Assembly (NCBI RefSeq): GCF_041381155.1
Contig: NC_091134.1
Span: 5,136,255 to 5,200,254 of the forward strand
From: Argopecten irradians
Lineage: Eukaryota > Mollusca > Bivalvia > Pectinida > Pectinidae
Length of the DNA: 64,000 nucleotides
Direction of reading: 5' to 3'
The notes beneath the pieces are model-generated. The model made no database searches, was not told the DNA's origin, and saw only the letters and a list, made by a program, of their open reading frames with translations. Every line of letters starts with the position of its first letter. Position 1 is the stretch's first letter. Positions 13,201 through 23,400 of this stretch are shown here, in pieces. The translations under genes and the position numbers were made by a program.

Positions 13201-16200
13201 ATCATCTGATAGATAAGACCGTTCATCTTCCGGTTCTCCTCGCCAAGTTGTTTTGTTGTAGACACGAGCCTCAATGAGTACCTCTGTATGCTACTGGTAA
13301 GATTGTCAGCAACAAAGATGACAAGCGGACACATGATCAGTACAATGACAAGACAGGATACACTGATCGACAAGTCACGTGTTGAGTCGTCAATGACAAC
13401 GTCAAGCCGACCAATTATTTCAAATCCCAAGTTTTGTTGGATTTTCAACAAAGTGTCAAGGTATAGGGTCATGTTGTCAAACCAATATCGAGCCTTCTGT
13501 ATGTCAGGATGGAATACTTCGCTGTCATAGTGCTGGATTTCAAAACGAAAACCATCGATTATTGCAAGTAGGTCACTGCCAGCTTCACTGACTCCGGATG
13601 TATACAAACGATCAACTCTGTTTGAGTAAAGTTCGGCAGTTTCATAAAATGCACGGAATCTATAAATAACCGTGTTGTACATTTCGAAATAGTTTTGTTT
13701 TGAAACCCTTGTTTCAAATCCTCCCTGCACAAAGAAAAGAGTTCCAAGAGCTCGTTCGATCCCGACGTCCTGTTTTCCGCTTGTTAATTTGAGATAGGCT
13801 ACAAGGGTTTTCCAGACCTTAGCATCTTTCCCGCGCGTTATAGAATCATACAACCAAGCAATCACTACACGGATTATGTTTGTATAGAAGTCAATTTCGA
13901 CCTGGAGATTGTATTTAACTTTAGTCAGGAGCTGCCGATGCCTCACGAGATATTCCCGGAGCCTGTCACGTGATTCGAATTCCTCACGGTTGTCTGTGTC
14001 AAGGTTTCTCGGCCACTCCGACAGGGCGTATATAGCGTTATTGGTACCAATATATTCCTGTAACAAGAATGTTTTGGTTTCCGGTCCCAAAGCGCTCAGA
14101 TAAAGAACACTAGTATCTCTTTCTTGTTGCAGCCGATGGATAAGGTTCCCAAGCTCCACGCTAAGTTGAAGTTCCTTCCGGGTCTGACAATAAATGTTAA
14201 TGTTAATATGGATAAAGCTCGGACCAAAGTTATCTCTTTGAATGTGAATAATGCAGTTCAAATTAGCACAATGTCTTAATAACGACAGTAACAGGAATGA
14301 TATAAGCTAGTTATTTAACAGTATTGGAAGGTACGAAATTCACAATTAAATCAAATGGTAAATAAAAAAAGATGTCATTGGATTTTGATTGAGACGTAGA
14401 ATGCTGTGGTAAAAAGACAAGATTGAGAGTGAAGTAGTTTACCTTTTCGTTTTCCATTTTCTTGTTTATTGTGTCGGTTAGCGAGAAGAGTGTGAAGCCC
14501 ATCAGACTTAGGATAGGTAGTAACGTCAGACATAACATTTTCGTCAGTTGGGACCTCTTACTGGTGTTAAACCCTGAAAATGTACAAAGTTAGAATCACA
14601 GAATTCAAGACTAGTCTTATAATTGCCAGCAACTTGCATGATTTAATAACCATTTATATATAAAAAAAAAGTTTTATGTCATTAAAGGAATTTATTATCG
14701 GGAAGATATTATCAAGCTTTTTGCAATGTTTCAAACTCGTGTGTTACTTTACAGAACGTGGTAATGCTACACAATGTATACCCCAAAATGTTCTTCGATG
14801 AGGTGCTTGGGAATCAGAATAGCAATGTTCCCTGCCTTTGTCAGTATAGGCGAGGTACACTAGATCAGGAACTAAGAACCTCGTTAGGAACCTTGATTTC
14901 ATTGGCGGAATTTGCCGACAGCTTTAGCGAGGTGAACTGTGACCATGGTCTACTTTATAAACATATGACGGAAATCTCGAGCGGTGCATTATCTTCAGGA
15001 AATACACGAAATGGGTAAATAAAAGTCCTCAAGACGCCTCATACATACGAGTTAATACCTCTTAATTCGAAATGCGGCGTACAACACAAGTATATCATTT
15101 ATACGAATATACTAATTGTAACCTATATTCAGTTCCTATTGTGTGTTGTTAAAACTACCTACCTGGATGAACAAATTAGCAAATTTTAAATTTAGTCGGA
15201 AACATTTGTTGCAGATGATAACTGACCATTTTTCTTTTGTAGACTTTCCTCCTCAGGTATTTCTTGGTTAGAAAGGACAGGTGATGAAATGCCGACTGCT
15301 TGTTTGGACGGCGACACAGGATCCGCCAAATAGTCATTGTCAGTGGAAGATACAGGACTAAAAATTAATATTGAGTATTGATTCAAGCACTAGAAGATAA
15401 TAGACTAGAAAGAATGAATATTGCATTAATTCCAGCACTGGAAAATATAGGAATAGGACACAGTCACGGAAAGTTTTAAGACTAGAAAGATAAATATTGA
15501 GCAATAATTAAGTCACTCGAAATGGAAATAGAAACAAGGGTTCACCAGCGGTTTGGTCGTGATAAATGAAGGTTGACCAGAGGTTTGGTCGGGATAAATT
15601 AGGGCTGACCGGAGGTTAGGTCGGGAGAAATAAGCCTAAGGTTGACCAGAGGTTTGATCCTGAATTGAGGGTTAATTAGATGTTTGGTCGGTATAAAATT
15701 TAATGAGAGTTGACCAGAGATTTGGTCGGGATAAATGAGGGTTGACCAGAGGTTTGGTTGGGACAAATGAGGGTTGACCAGAGGTTTGGTTGGGACAAAT
15801 GAGGGTTGACCAGAGGTTTGGTTGGGACAAATGAGGGTTGACCAGAGGTTTGGTTGGGACAAATGAGGGTTGACCAGAGGTTTGGTTGGGATAAATGAGG
15901 GTTGACTAGAGGTTTGGTCGTGATAATTGAGAGTTGACCAAAGGTTTGGTTGGGATAAATGAGGGTTGACTAGAGGTTTAGTCGGGACAAAGGAGGTTTG
16001 ACCAGAGGTTTAGTCGGGATAAAGGAGGTTTGACCAGAGGTTTAGTCGGGATAAAGGAGGTTTGACCAGAGGTTTAGTCGGGATAAAGGAGGTTTGACCA
16101 GAGGTTTAGTCGGGATAAAGGAGGTTTGACCAGAGGTTTAGTCGGGATAAAGGAGGTTTGACCAGAGGTTTAGTCGGGATGAATTAGGGTTGACCAGACG

Positions 16201-16784
16201 TTTGGTCAGTGAAGCAGAGTATGACTTGGTGGCCTATTCTGATACAATTTTCATGCTTATACACTTATAAAAACCATTTAGAGTTATAATAAAAACTAGA
16301 TATCTTTATTTAAATTTTTCTTCACAATGTCACAATGTCCCCTTGCATAAAGAAAACACAAAAGCATATTAAGATTAGGAAGAATAACAATAGCTGAAAC
16401 ATGCTAATTTTCCTTTTTTGACAAAATCTGTAACGGAAATTAGACATGGCCGCTTATATAACCATTTTCATTTCATTTTTCATTTATTTCTATTTATTTA
16501 TTTATTTACTTTTTGTTTTTCGAATTTACCATAATGTACCTTACTGGTAAAATATCTCACTAAAGTTGTTTGAAATGATCATATGATAAGGATGATTATG
16601 TGTAAGTAGACCAGTATGGATGACATTGTTCTATCTTGACAAACAAAGTGTTGCCAATGGCCGGTGATTAGAAGTATTACTTCATTAACAGTCTATATAT
16701 AATTCAATTTTTAGCTTTGTCATGTATACAATACAAAACAAAAACATATATTACGTACCCTTTCTTCTTCGTTTTCCTGGCCAT
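8069..16784 (-). CDS. Receptor-type guanylate cyclase-like protein with NIT-type sensor; probable pseudocyclase (gene span)
   Basis: Exons on the minus strand run 16784-16759, 15357-15227, 14573-14443, 14183-12965, 10846-10709, 10376-10278, an unlocated piece, then 8280-8069. All listed junctions are GT-AG and phases agree through exon 6. The predicted protein has a short Ser/Pro-rich cytoplasmic tail. TM1 is at about residues 65-84. An extracellular alpha-helical domain spans about 97-360 and resembles nitrate/nitrite-sensing NIT domains (LIHRLQQERDTSVLYLSALG near its start). TM2 is at about 368-390. A linker with LIYQMIPEVVAKKF leads to a class III cyclase homology domain from about residue 446. 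The two metal-binding Asp positions survive (D452 in MFFD, D496 in TFRDSSMIVAG). The guanine-selecting Glu is Gln (QTFRD for the usual ETIGD), and the Asn and Arg of the NTASR motif are Lys and Trp (KKAFW). I infer that cGMP synthesis is lost or needs a partner subunit. The gene is divergent from the carotenoid oxygenase. Confidence 0.8.
8385..8640 (+). mobile_element. SINE-like repeat copy, 3' part, interrupted by a CA microsatellite
   Basis: It shares CACTATAAAAAGGGCAAGAG, the CTACAG ... CTTCC block, the poly-CA region and the end CCTTCAATGACTATGACTTT / AATCAACCAACAAAC with copies at 32029-32205 and 43640-43830. The internal CA run (8474-8545) has expanded in this copy only. Confidence 0.65.
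8474..8545. repeat. (CA)n microsatellite
   Basis: About 36 uninterrupted CA dinucleotides inside a SINE-like repeat. The related copies have only short CACACAC stretches at this position, so this is a local expansion. Confidence 0.97.
9388..10150. repeat. Minisatellite, 41-bp unit, about 18 copies, in a cyclase-gene intron
   Basis: The unit contains ACGAAGGAGGAATGTGTCTA and ATGAATATGATTGGTTC. Copies from about 9710 to 10120 are nearly identical, while those nearer 9400-9700 are diverged, so expansion was one-sided. The outermost unit abuts a CTCCTTCAG stretch on the minus strand, but I found no exon there with a matching phase. Confidence 0.92.
10223..10272 (-). repeat. Poly(T) tract directly after the exon 6 donor
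   Basis: On the minus strand the exon 6 donor GTAAGTT runs into an almost pure T tract of about 45 nt. U-rich sequence just downstream of a 5' splice site is known to promote U1 recruitment through TIA-1-type proteins. The tract may equally be the A-tail of an old retroposed copy read from the other strand. Confidence 0.8.
10278..10376 (-). CDS. Cyclase-like gene, exon 6 (degenerate catalytic segment)
   Basis: Acceptor ATCTAG, donor GTAAGT, 99 bp, phase 1 to phase 1. It encodes SVMSGIIGKKIPRYLIFGEM then VKKAFWMKNSSR. The family norm here is GVVG-x(3)-PRYCLFGDTVNTASRMES. The Asn and Arg that stabilise the cyclisation transition state are Lys and Trp. The donor is followed directly by poly(T). 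Confidence 0.85.
10709..10846 (-). CDS. Cyclase-like gene, exon 5
   Basis: Acceptor AACAG, donor GTAAGA, 138 bp, phase 1 to phase 1. It encodes GMTGREDDRHMSTIADISLE and on to LKIGINTG, matching the class III cyclase stretch normally read as HAxxIAxMALxLL ... LRIGIHTG. Conservation of this block shows that the downstream half of the domain is retained. Confidence 0.85.
12041..13000 (-). repeat. Exon-boundary minisatellite, 48-bp unit with splice donor, about 20 copies
   Basis: Each minus-strand unit consists of 34 exon bases (CAGACATTTAGGG ... ATAGTGGCAG) followed by GTAAGTCAGGACGT, so each carries a consensus 5' splice site. I count about 20 copies of the donor core. Most units are near-identical; scrambled or shortened copies lie near 12195-12300 and 12750-12810. 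In frame, the unit encodes TFRDSSMIVAGKSGRQ, repeating the strand that holds the second metal-binding Asp. The junction shows short homology (TCAGACATTT) shared by exon and intron. Confidence 0.93.
12965..14183 (-). CDS. Cyclase-like gene, exon 4 (NIT-type domain, TM2, first half of cyclase domain)
   Basis: A 1219-bp exon with acceptor ATTGTCAG and donor GTAAGT at 12964-12963. It encodes about 406 residues: the NIT-type helical sensor, TM2 (SISVSCLVIVLIMCPLVIFV) and the cyclase start up to TFRDSSMIVAG, the point at which class III cyclases read GD-x-YMVVSG. The last 34 bases and the donor are the founder of a 48-bp minisatellite. The frame stays open through about three further units, so the true 3' end may be any of the first few donors, each adding 16 residues. 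Confidence 0.85.
14443..14573 (-). CDS. Cyclase-like gene, exon 3 (first transmembrane segment)
   Basis: Acceptor TTTTCAG, donor GTAAAC, 131 bp. It encodes FNTSKRSQLTK then a hydrophobic run beginning MLCLTLLPILSLMGFTLFSL, flanked by basic residues on the amino side, as expected for a signal anchor with the following domain outside. Leaves in phase 0. Confidence 0.7.
15227..15357 (-). CDS. Cyclase-like gene, exon 2
   Basis: Bounded by acceptor TTTTTAG and donor GTCAGT. The 131 bp encode a polar Ser/Pro/Glu-rich segment (SSTDNDYLADPVSPSKQAVG and on) with no fold signature, predicted to lie in the cytoplasm before TM1. Enters in phase 2 and leaves in phase 1, matching both neighbours. Confidence 0.65.
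15539..16205. repeat. Minisatellite, 32-bp unit, about 20 copies, in intron 1 of the cyclase-like gene
   Basis: The unit contains GACCAGAGGTTTGGTTGGGA followed by CAAATGAGGGTT. A second sub-type with TTTAGTCGGGATAAAGGAGG dominates 15980-16175. Two blocks of near-identical neighbours indicate recent local expansion of different variants. It touches no exon. Open frames across it are a by-product of the repeat. Confidence 0.92.
16206..16758. other. Remainder of intron 1 of the cyclase-like gene
   Basis: AT-rich sequence between the 32-bp minisatellite and exon 1. Nothing recognisable beyond a short TTTA run near 16490-16510. Confidence 0.5.
16759..16784 (-). CDS. Cyclase-like gene, exon 1 (start codon)
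   Basis: ATG at 16784-16782 encodes MARKTKKK and the first two bases of a Gly codon, then donor GTACGT. The basic start suits a cytoplasmic tail of a signal-anchored membrane protein. The start was chosen because the phase joins exon 2 exactly; an untranslated exon upstream is possible. Confidence 0.6.
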
Positions 16785-19700
16785 AATTCCAGATTTTGGC
16801 AGGGAAAATAACAAAAATGTCGAGATCAAATTGTTTTAGAAATGGCAGCTTCCCTGCGTTGTCTTTGACATGAGCCGTTTCCATGGATATAAACATTTAA
16901 CAGGTTCGGTCTCGTGTTGCTATAGCACTTAAGCAATACCGTTTCCATATTAACGGTACAAGCTGTTAACTGTCTTATGAAATTCTTCATATTTGTCGGT
17001 ATATAACTGTATATCACAGCTAGTGTTACGTTTTTCTGACTTTTCTTTACCTTGATCATAAAGGTTGGGTTATAGACGCTAGGTGTCAGTATCCACTCAC
17101 GGACTTTTATGTCACTCAGGTCTATTATTAACCATTGTGTTATTACTTGTTTTTATGAAATAAAGTGGTGTTGTTACCTATAAACAAACAAAACATACTT
17201 ATCATCTCAAGTGAAATATCAGGGTTTTTTTTGTATTTTGTTTTTTTTGCAAAAATAAATAAAATAAAATTATAACAATGTTATTTATTAGATTTCAGAT
17301 ACACATACAATTAAAATAGTTTGAAAAAAACCCACTTTCTGACTCATTCGAACAATACTTCTTGGTCTTTTTACATGTGTACATTGGAATTAAGAAACAC
17401 TTTAGCTGTAAACGATATCATCACAGTTCATAGTATATCTCTTCACGGTTTCATTACGTAAAGAGAAAGTGTTTTCACTGTATTAGACAATGAAACGTAT
17501 ACTACTTAAGCGCCAGAAGCCATTTTAACCGTATTATCATCGTTTCATACCCTGCTGTTACAAGTATTATCGTATTACATGTACTTTTTTCCTGTTTCTG
17601 ATTTATTACCCTTTTATTTGCTGTGTCTTTCGGCTTCGGTTATCCAGATTAAATTCTTACTTCTTAAGCCAGTGAAAGTAAGAAAGGAGAGCTATAGAAC
17701 TCACTGGTATACATGTAGGTGTCGACACCAGTTGGTATGGTTTTACCAGTGAGTTCTGTAACGTCGCTTTAACAACCTACATATATCTACGATGATTGAT
17801 GATATAATAATGAATGATTTACTGAAGAATGATACAAACAATACTTCTTCAAAAGAAAATTTGATAACTGACGTGATCAATTGGTGATTGGCAGAACGAC
17901 TAGTAAAGGTGTTTGTAGGAGATGTGGGGAGTCAAATTGTGCTAATTTCACTCTCACTCATTCTCTTCAGAAACTTGTATCGATTATATATATATATATA
18001 TAATTAATCGTCTAGTAGACAAGTGTGACAGACAATGCCCCCGGGCGTTCAGACCATAGCTGTTTAGGGATAATAATACAATACTTTCTCTCAGAATTTC
18101 AACCTTTTTGGCATAATCGGGTAAATTTTGAGCTATTTTTAAAATGGTCTATACCGTGAAAAGATTTTTTTACAGTGAAGAATTTGTTTCTTTTCAAACC
18201 TATAATTTTTCGTCAACAAGTCATAGCAACTTGAATATGATAAAAACGTCCCGTCACATACATTTTGCGCACGTTTTAGCAGATATTCAGCATGACAGTA
18301 AGATTGGAATTGGATGTGTGAAGTAATTTGGTAAGAAGTTAATATTAAAGTAATATTTATAAATTTAAAAAAAAAAACCGAGTGCTCGAAACTATGTTAA
18401 TAGCATGCTTGGTCTGTACCCCACAAAATATGGGTCGCTCGAGAAATCTATGAAATTTCACCTGGAATAATATTAGCTATTGTTCAGAAGTTCGTGGAAT
18501 GCCAGTTAAATATACAAATGTACTCACATTCGACCATTACCGAAACAAACGTTATTTTGCCGGCTTAATGATTTAGGAGACCTCTGCCCATTATTAGCCT
18601 ACCGTATTTTGATGACCCTGTCTTTTCGCTGAATTACTTATATTCTTTCGATAGTATATACACATAGGAATAATACATATTGTACTTCGTCTTGTTATTG
18701 TGGCATATTTTCACTTTCAAGTGATATAATTATATAATCGCGTTTATAAAAAATGTAAAAAGAACATGTCGATAACTTTCGAACATTAGCTCAAGGCAAA
18801 CTGGAACAAAACTACTGTCATATAAATACATAGATATATATTTTTGTTTATGAACGTCCGTTAGCCGTAAGCTGAATTAGAAAGCAAGCATTGACCGTGG
18901 CGAAAGAATATGTTCACGTGATATGTCTGACTGTCATAACTGACCACTCAGTAATGCAGTGATTTATATGCCATCCCGGCAGACGAATCGGCAGCGTGTG
19001 TATGGTTAGCTTCATCTAAGCCCAAATCAGTTTTAATCTTATTTTTATTTCAAAATACATATGGCGTTATCACATTAATTATTCTGTTAATAACGAAATT
19101 ATCCCAGACAGGATAAAATATAACAATTAAAAATGTGATGTATATACATAATAACCGTAATTAATTGAAAACAAAATCTGAGCGTCAAGCTGCTAGTGGT
19201 GAGAGAATGGATAAACAGGTGAATGGTTATTGGTGCGTTTGATATAGTGCAAGGTATAGTGCGGAGGTCTAAGGGTCGGTCAACATATTCCTGTCTCGTA
19301 AGTTATCATTGTTACTTAAATCTCATTTAAAATGCATTCATTCATCAGAAATTGAGCAAATATGTAGATGGAGTAACCAATCAGCTACTTCACACCTGCA
19401 TCGGTCATTACATATTTCTCCATATTTCTTTTGGAAGAGTAGCAACTTTGTCTTTCAATCTTTCCACAACACATTAATTTTTCAACTATTTTTTTCTGCA
19501 TTCTTTTCATTGAGACGCGTTAAGTGCGAATTCTATATATAAATATATTAATCATAATTCGAAAAGAAAATTAATCTAAGTGGATTACAAACAACAAAAA
19601 ACTTTTCACCTGCTGGTCCCAATCCTCTGCGTGATATTATGCATGGAATGTATTATTTCTGTAGTGCTATGTGAGTTCTTTGGTATTGTTGTTCATTTCA

Positions 19701-20371
19701 TACCAATAGATTACTTTGAAAATGTTGATTTCCAGAAGTAAACATGTCTGCAAAAGAACATGGTTCTCGAGAGGCTGAACTGTTCAACTTTTTCAGTCTT
19801 CCACTTATAGGACTGCTTGCATTTCAACTTTAATCTTAGAATTTGCTTAAGAAAATGTGATCTAATGAGACATTTCTGTATTCTTTAGTTTTTTAGGGAT
19901 AGCATGTACTGTAGATAACAATAAACAACGAGAAGGCCTGTAGCTGGGGGGTACGTACCTGACTGATAGCAGTCTTTAGGCTGACTGTATATGCAAGCCT
20001 TTATTCTAATGACCTGTCTGCTATGAGTTTTTCCAGCACTACAGTATAGACATTTAGTTCTCCATTATATCATGCCCTCGAAACCTTTAGGAAAAATCTA
20101 TTTTGTCTTTAATATTCTTGCAAAATACTTGTTACATTGAAAATGATCTGCGCCATTTACATACTATAAGTATTTTTAGATATCAACAAGAAAGGATCGT
20201 AGGTCGATAGTGTTTTCTTCAGGTACTACGGCTTTCCTCCACATCCTTAACCTGGTATGTCTGTAAATAGCTCTGTGTATTAGTATTTCAATGACAGAAA
20301 AACAAAACAAAAAACAAACAATTATCCAGATATTATGATTTTTTTTCAGAATTTGAGGTTGCAGGTGGAAA
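16785..20371. promoter_or_regulatory. Shared intergenic region between two divergent genes
   Basis: About 3.6 kb separate the divergent start codons. I see no gene. A hairpin lies at about 17697-17757 (AGAACTCACTGGTA answered by TACCAGTGAGTTCT) enclosing the palindrome GGTGTCGACACC. A (TA)n run is at 17982-18002. A polypyrimidine tract and CAG at 20341-20349 precede the carotenoid oxygenase start, suggesting that a 5' untranslated exon lies upstream. Specific promoter elements cannot be assigned by eye. Confidence 0.4.
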
Positions 20372-20432
20372 ATGTATCGCCTTTTTGAAAATGCCGCTGA
20401 AATAGAAGAACCTATGCCGGGACAGGTTAAAG
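20372..20432 (+). CDS. BCO-like gene, exon 1
   Basis: ATG at 20372, encoding MYRLFENAAEIEEPMPGQVK, donor GTATGT. It is preceded by a strong acceptor-like TTTTTTCAG 22 bp upstream of the ATG, so this exon may begin there with a short 5' UTR. The start is supported by an exact phase join to exon 2. Confidence 0.8.
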
Positions 20433-23400
20433 GTATGTGTGTTTGATTGTTTTATGAATAAGAACACGGTATGATATGATGGTCCACGTAACCTTTATGA
20501 CACCATTGTTTTTCCCAATATCATTTGTTCAAACGATTTGAACTTCAAACTTCGGAGGCGTAAGTATAAGTGAGATATTTTGTTGAAAATGATGTAACTC
20601 ATTATTTCATATGATTTCTTTGGCCACCTGGAACTATATGTAATGGATGCATTAATAAGATCTTATAAAAGAAATCTCACTGGAGATTATCTTAAAGAGG
20701 TTATATGGTAATATAATTTGTTTTATATTTTTCAACATTTCTCCATGGATACCTGTATATATGACAATTGGTTTACTATATAAGGGTTGATCCATACAAT
20801 TGAGTTATAAGATTTATAAAAACTAACGACTACATCAATACTGCTTGTGTTCAACCAAAGGCTGCCTCCCGGAGTGGCTCAGTGGTTCGCTGTACCGGAA
20901 TGGACCAGGAATGTACGAGGTCGGCGAATCAAAGATGCTCCATTGGTTTGACGGAATGGCATGTCTTCAGCGCTTCGAAATCCGCGACGGCAACGCCACC
21001 TATATGCGGAAATACATCCAGAGCGAAACCTATCATCAGAACCTCAGCATGAATAGAATTGTGAATACGGAATTCGGTACATATGCAGAGTACCCGGACC
21101 CATGTAAAAAGATATACGAGAAGTAAGTCTAGATTTGTAACGAAGTAGAATACAAACAAATGTATACATAGTTTTCTCATACACAACAAAAGTCCTCTTC
21201 AAAGTGAGAAAACTGATTCAGAGACAAAATGATCAATCACATCCATTTATTATAAAAATAATCATTGTTGAAACAATATTGTCTTATGCATTTTATATTT
21301 TATATTTAAGCTATCCTACATCTTTATCACATGGCAAAGCGTTACACAACGTCTGACAAAGATAACATATTCACATATATAAAAATTGTTTTGTTTGCTT
21401 TCTTCAACGCCAACAGCCACCTGTTCAGCACGAATATATACTATATATATTATATTTGTTTTACTGTTATAATATTGTTATGTGTAATTTATCATTTTTT
21501 CTCAAATTGCTATTTTCTGTTGCCATGGTTTGCAGTGGATTATTCATCTCTGATATTTGTATGAATGTTCGATTCAATTTATTTTAACTAATTTAATTTT
21601 GGGATAAGTTTTATAGATATTAATTTCTGAATTCTATCCTCTATAACAGGATCAACACGTACTACATCCCTAAGACAGACAACACATCAGTAACAGTCTG
21701 GCCGCTTGGTAACCGGATGTTCGTCAGCTCCGAAACAAGCGTCAGCAATGAGGTTGACCCGGATACACTAGAGACTACAGGAAAAGTAGGTTAAAGGTCA
21801 TTTGTTATATTGACGAATCATTTATGGTGCAGTAAAATACAGTAACGGGCGGAGAGACATGAAATATATAAAAAAAAATTCAAATAAACCTCATCTTATT
21901 TTTTATAGCTAGACATCAGTAAAACTCTAAAATTAGATGCCGCCGCTGCGCATGCTCACTGGGAAACGGATGGTACGGTTCATTTTATTGGCTACACATA
22001 CACATCGCATCCCTGCTATTGTCTGTACAAGATCCCAGGTCGTCCAGGTTAGTTCTTACAAGTTCTTATTAATTTTTTTTCATGATACAGGCACACACAC
22101 AATGGTCTAATAGTTTGGACACATGAAATATACATTAATGTCGTGGACAACATTTTATTAATTTGTGTTTGTGGACTGACTGCTGCGTCGAATAAATATC
22201 AGAAAAAAAAAGAAAAAATAATAATTCGTTGATTACAATTATTTGGAAATTGCACACGGGAACCTGAAAAATTATGAATTTTGGGGTCACAACCACACAA
22301 TAAATAACGGTAAAAAGCATGAACACAGTTATTTTATTTATGTATAGGTGGCGCTATGGACATCGGTGACGCCCGGGTGACGTCATCCATTAAGTGTAAA
22401 TGGCCACTGTTTCCTTCCTACTACCACAGCTTTGCGATGACGGAAGACTACTACGTCTTCATAGAACAACCATACGTACTGAATCTCACTAAAGTCGTCA
22501 ACATGGTTAAGACCAAGAATGCCATCATCGACTGTATGGACTTCCGACCGATGAACAAGGTCAGTCAATCATCGCTCTGAGTTATCTCATCTCCAAACAA
22601 TTATTTTTTGAAACTAAAGCAAACTCTTTTTTACAAAGATAGTACATGAAAATTTCAGAGAATAACGATGCTAGATTTATTCATATAATCGAATTTCATT
22701 TTATCAAATGCCTATAGATCATGATATTTTCTTAATTTATTTCATGTAACAGATTGTTTAGTCCTCGGTCTTTATTCTAATGCTAAATTTAAAATTTCAA
22801 TACTCTATAACAACTAAACAAACTTCAAAAATGATATAGTTAACTTCAAATAATTAAAAGTAATGAGATAAGTGTCTTTTTATTTTATACCTTGTCCTAA
22901 TGATTTGGGTCATTTCTTTTGACCTAATGGCAAATGTATCGATGTCTTTGGTTTCAGACGGTGTTCCACATTGTAGACAGACACACGGGCCGGGAAGTAA
23001 ATACAGACTTTGCCTACCACACCGATCCTATGTTTTTCTTCCATCACGCTAACATGTACCAGGAAGGCGGTAGGTACAACTGTACTATAACAATGTACCA
23101 GGAAGGCGGTAGGTACAACTGTACTATAACAATGTACCAGGAAGGCGGTAGGTACAACTGTACTATAACATGTACCAGGAAGGCGGTAGGTACAACTGTA
23201 CTATAACATGTACCAGGAAGGCGGTAGGTACAACTACTATAACAATGTACCAGGAAGGCGGTAGGTACAACTGTACTATAACAATGTACCAGGAAGGCGG
23301 TAGGTACAACTGTACTATAACAATGTACCAGGAAGGCGGTAGGTACAACTGTACTATAACAATGCACCAGGAAGGCGGTAGGTACAACTGTACTATAACA

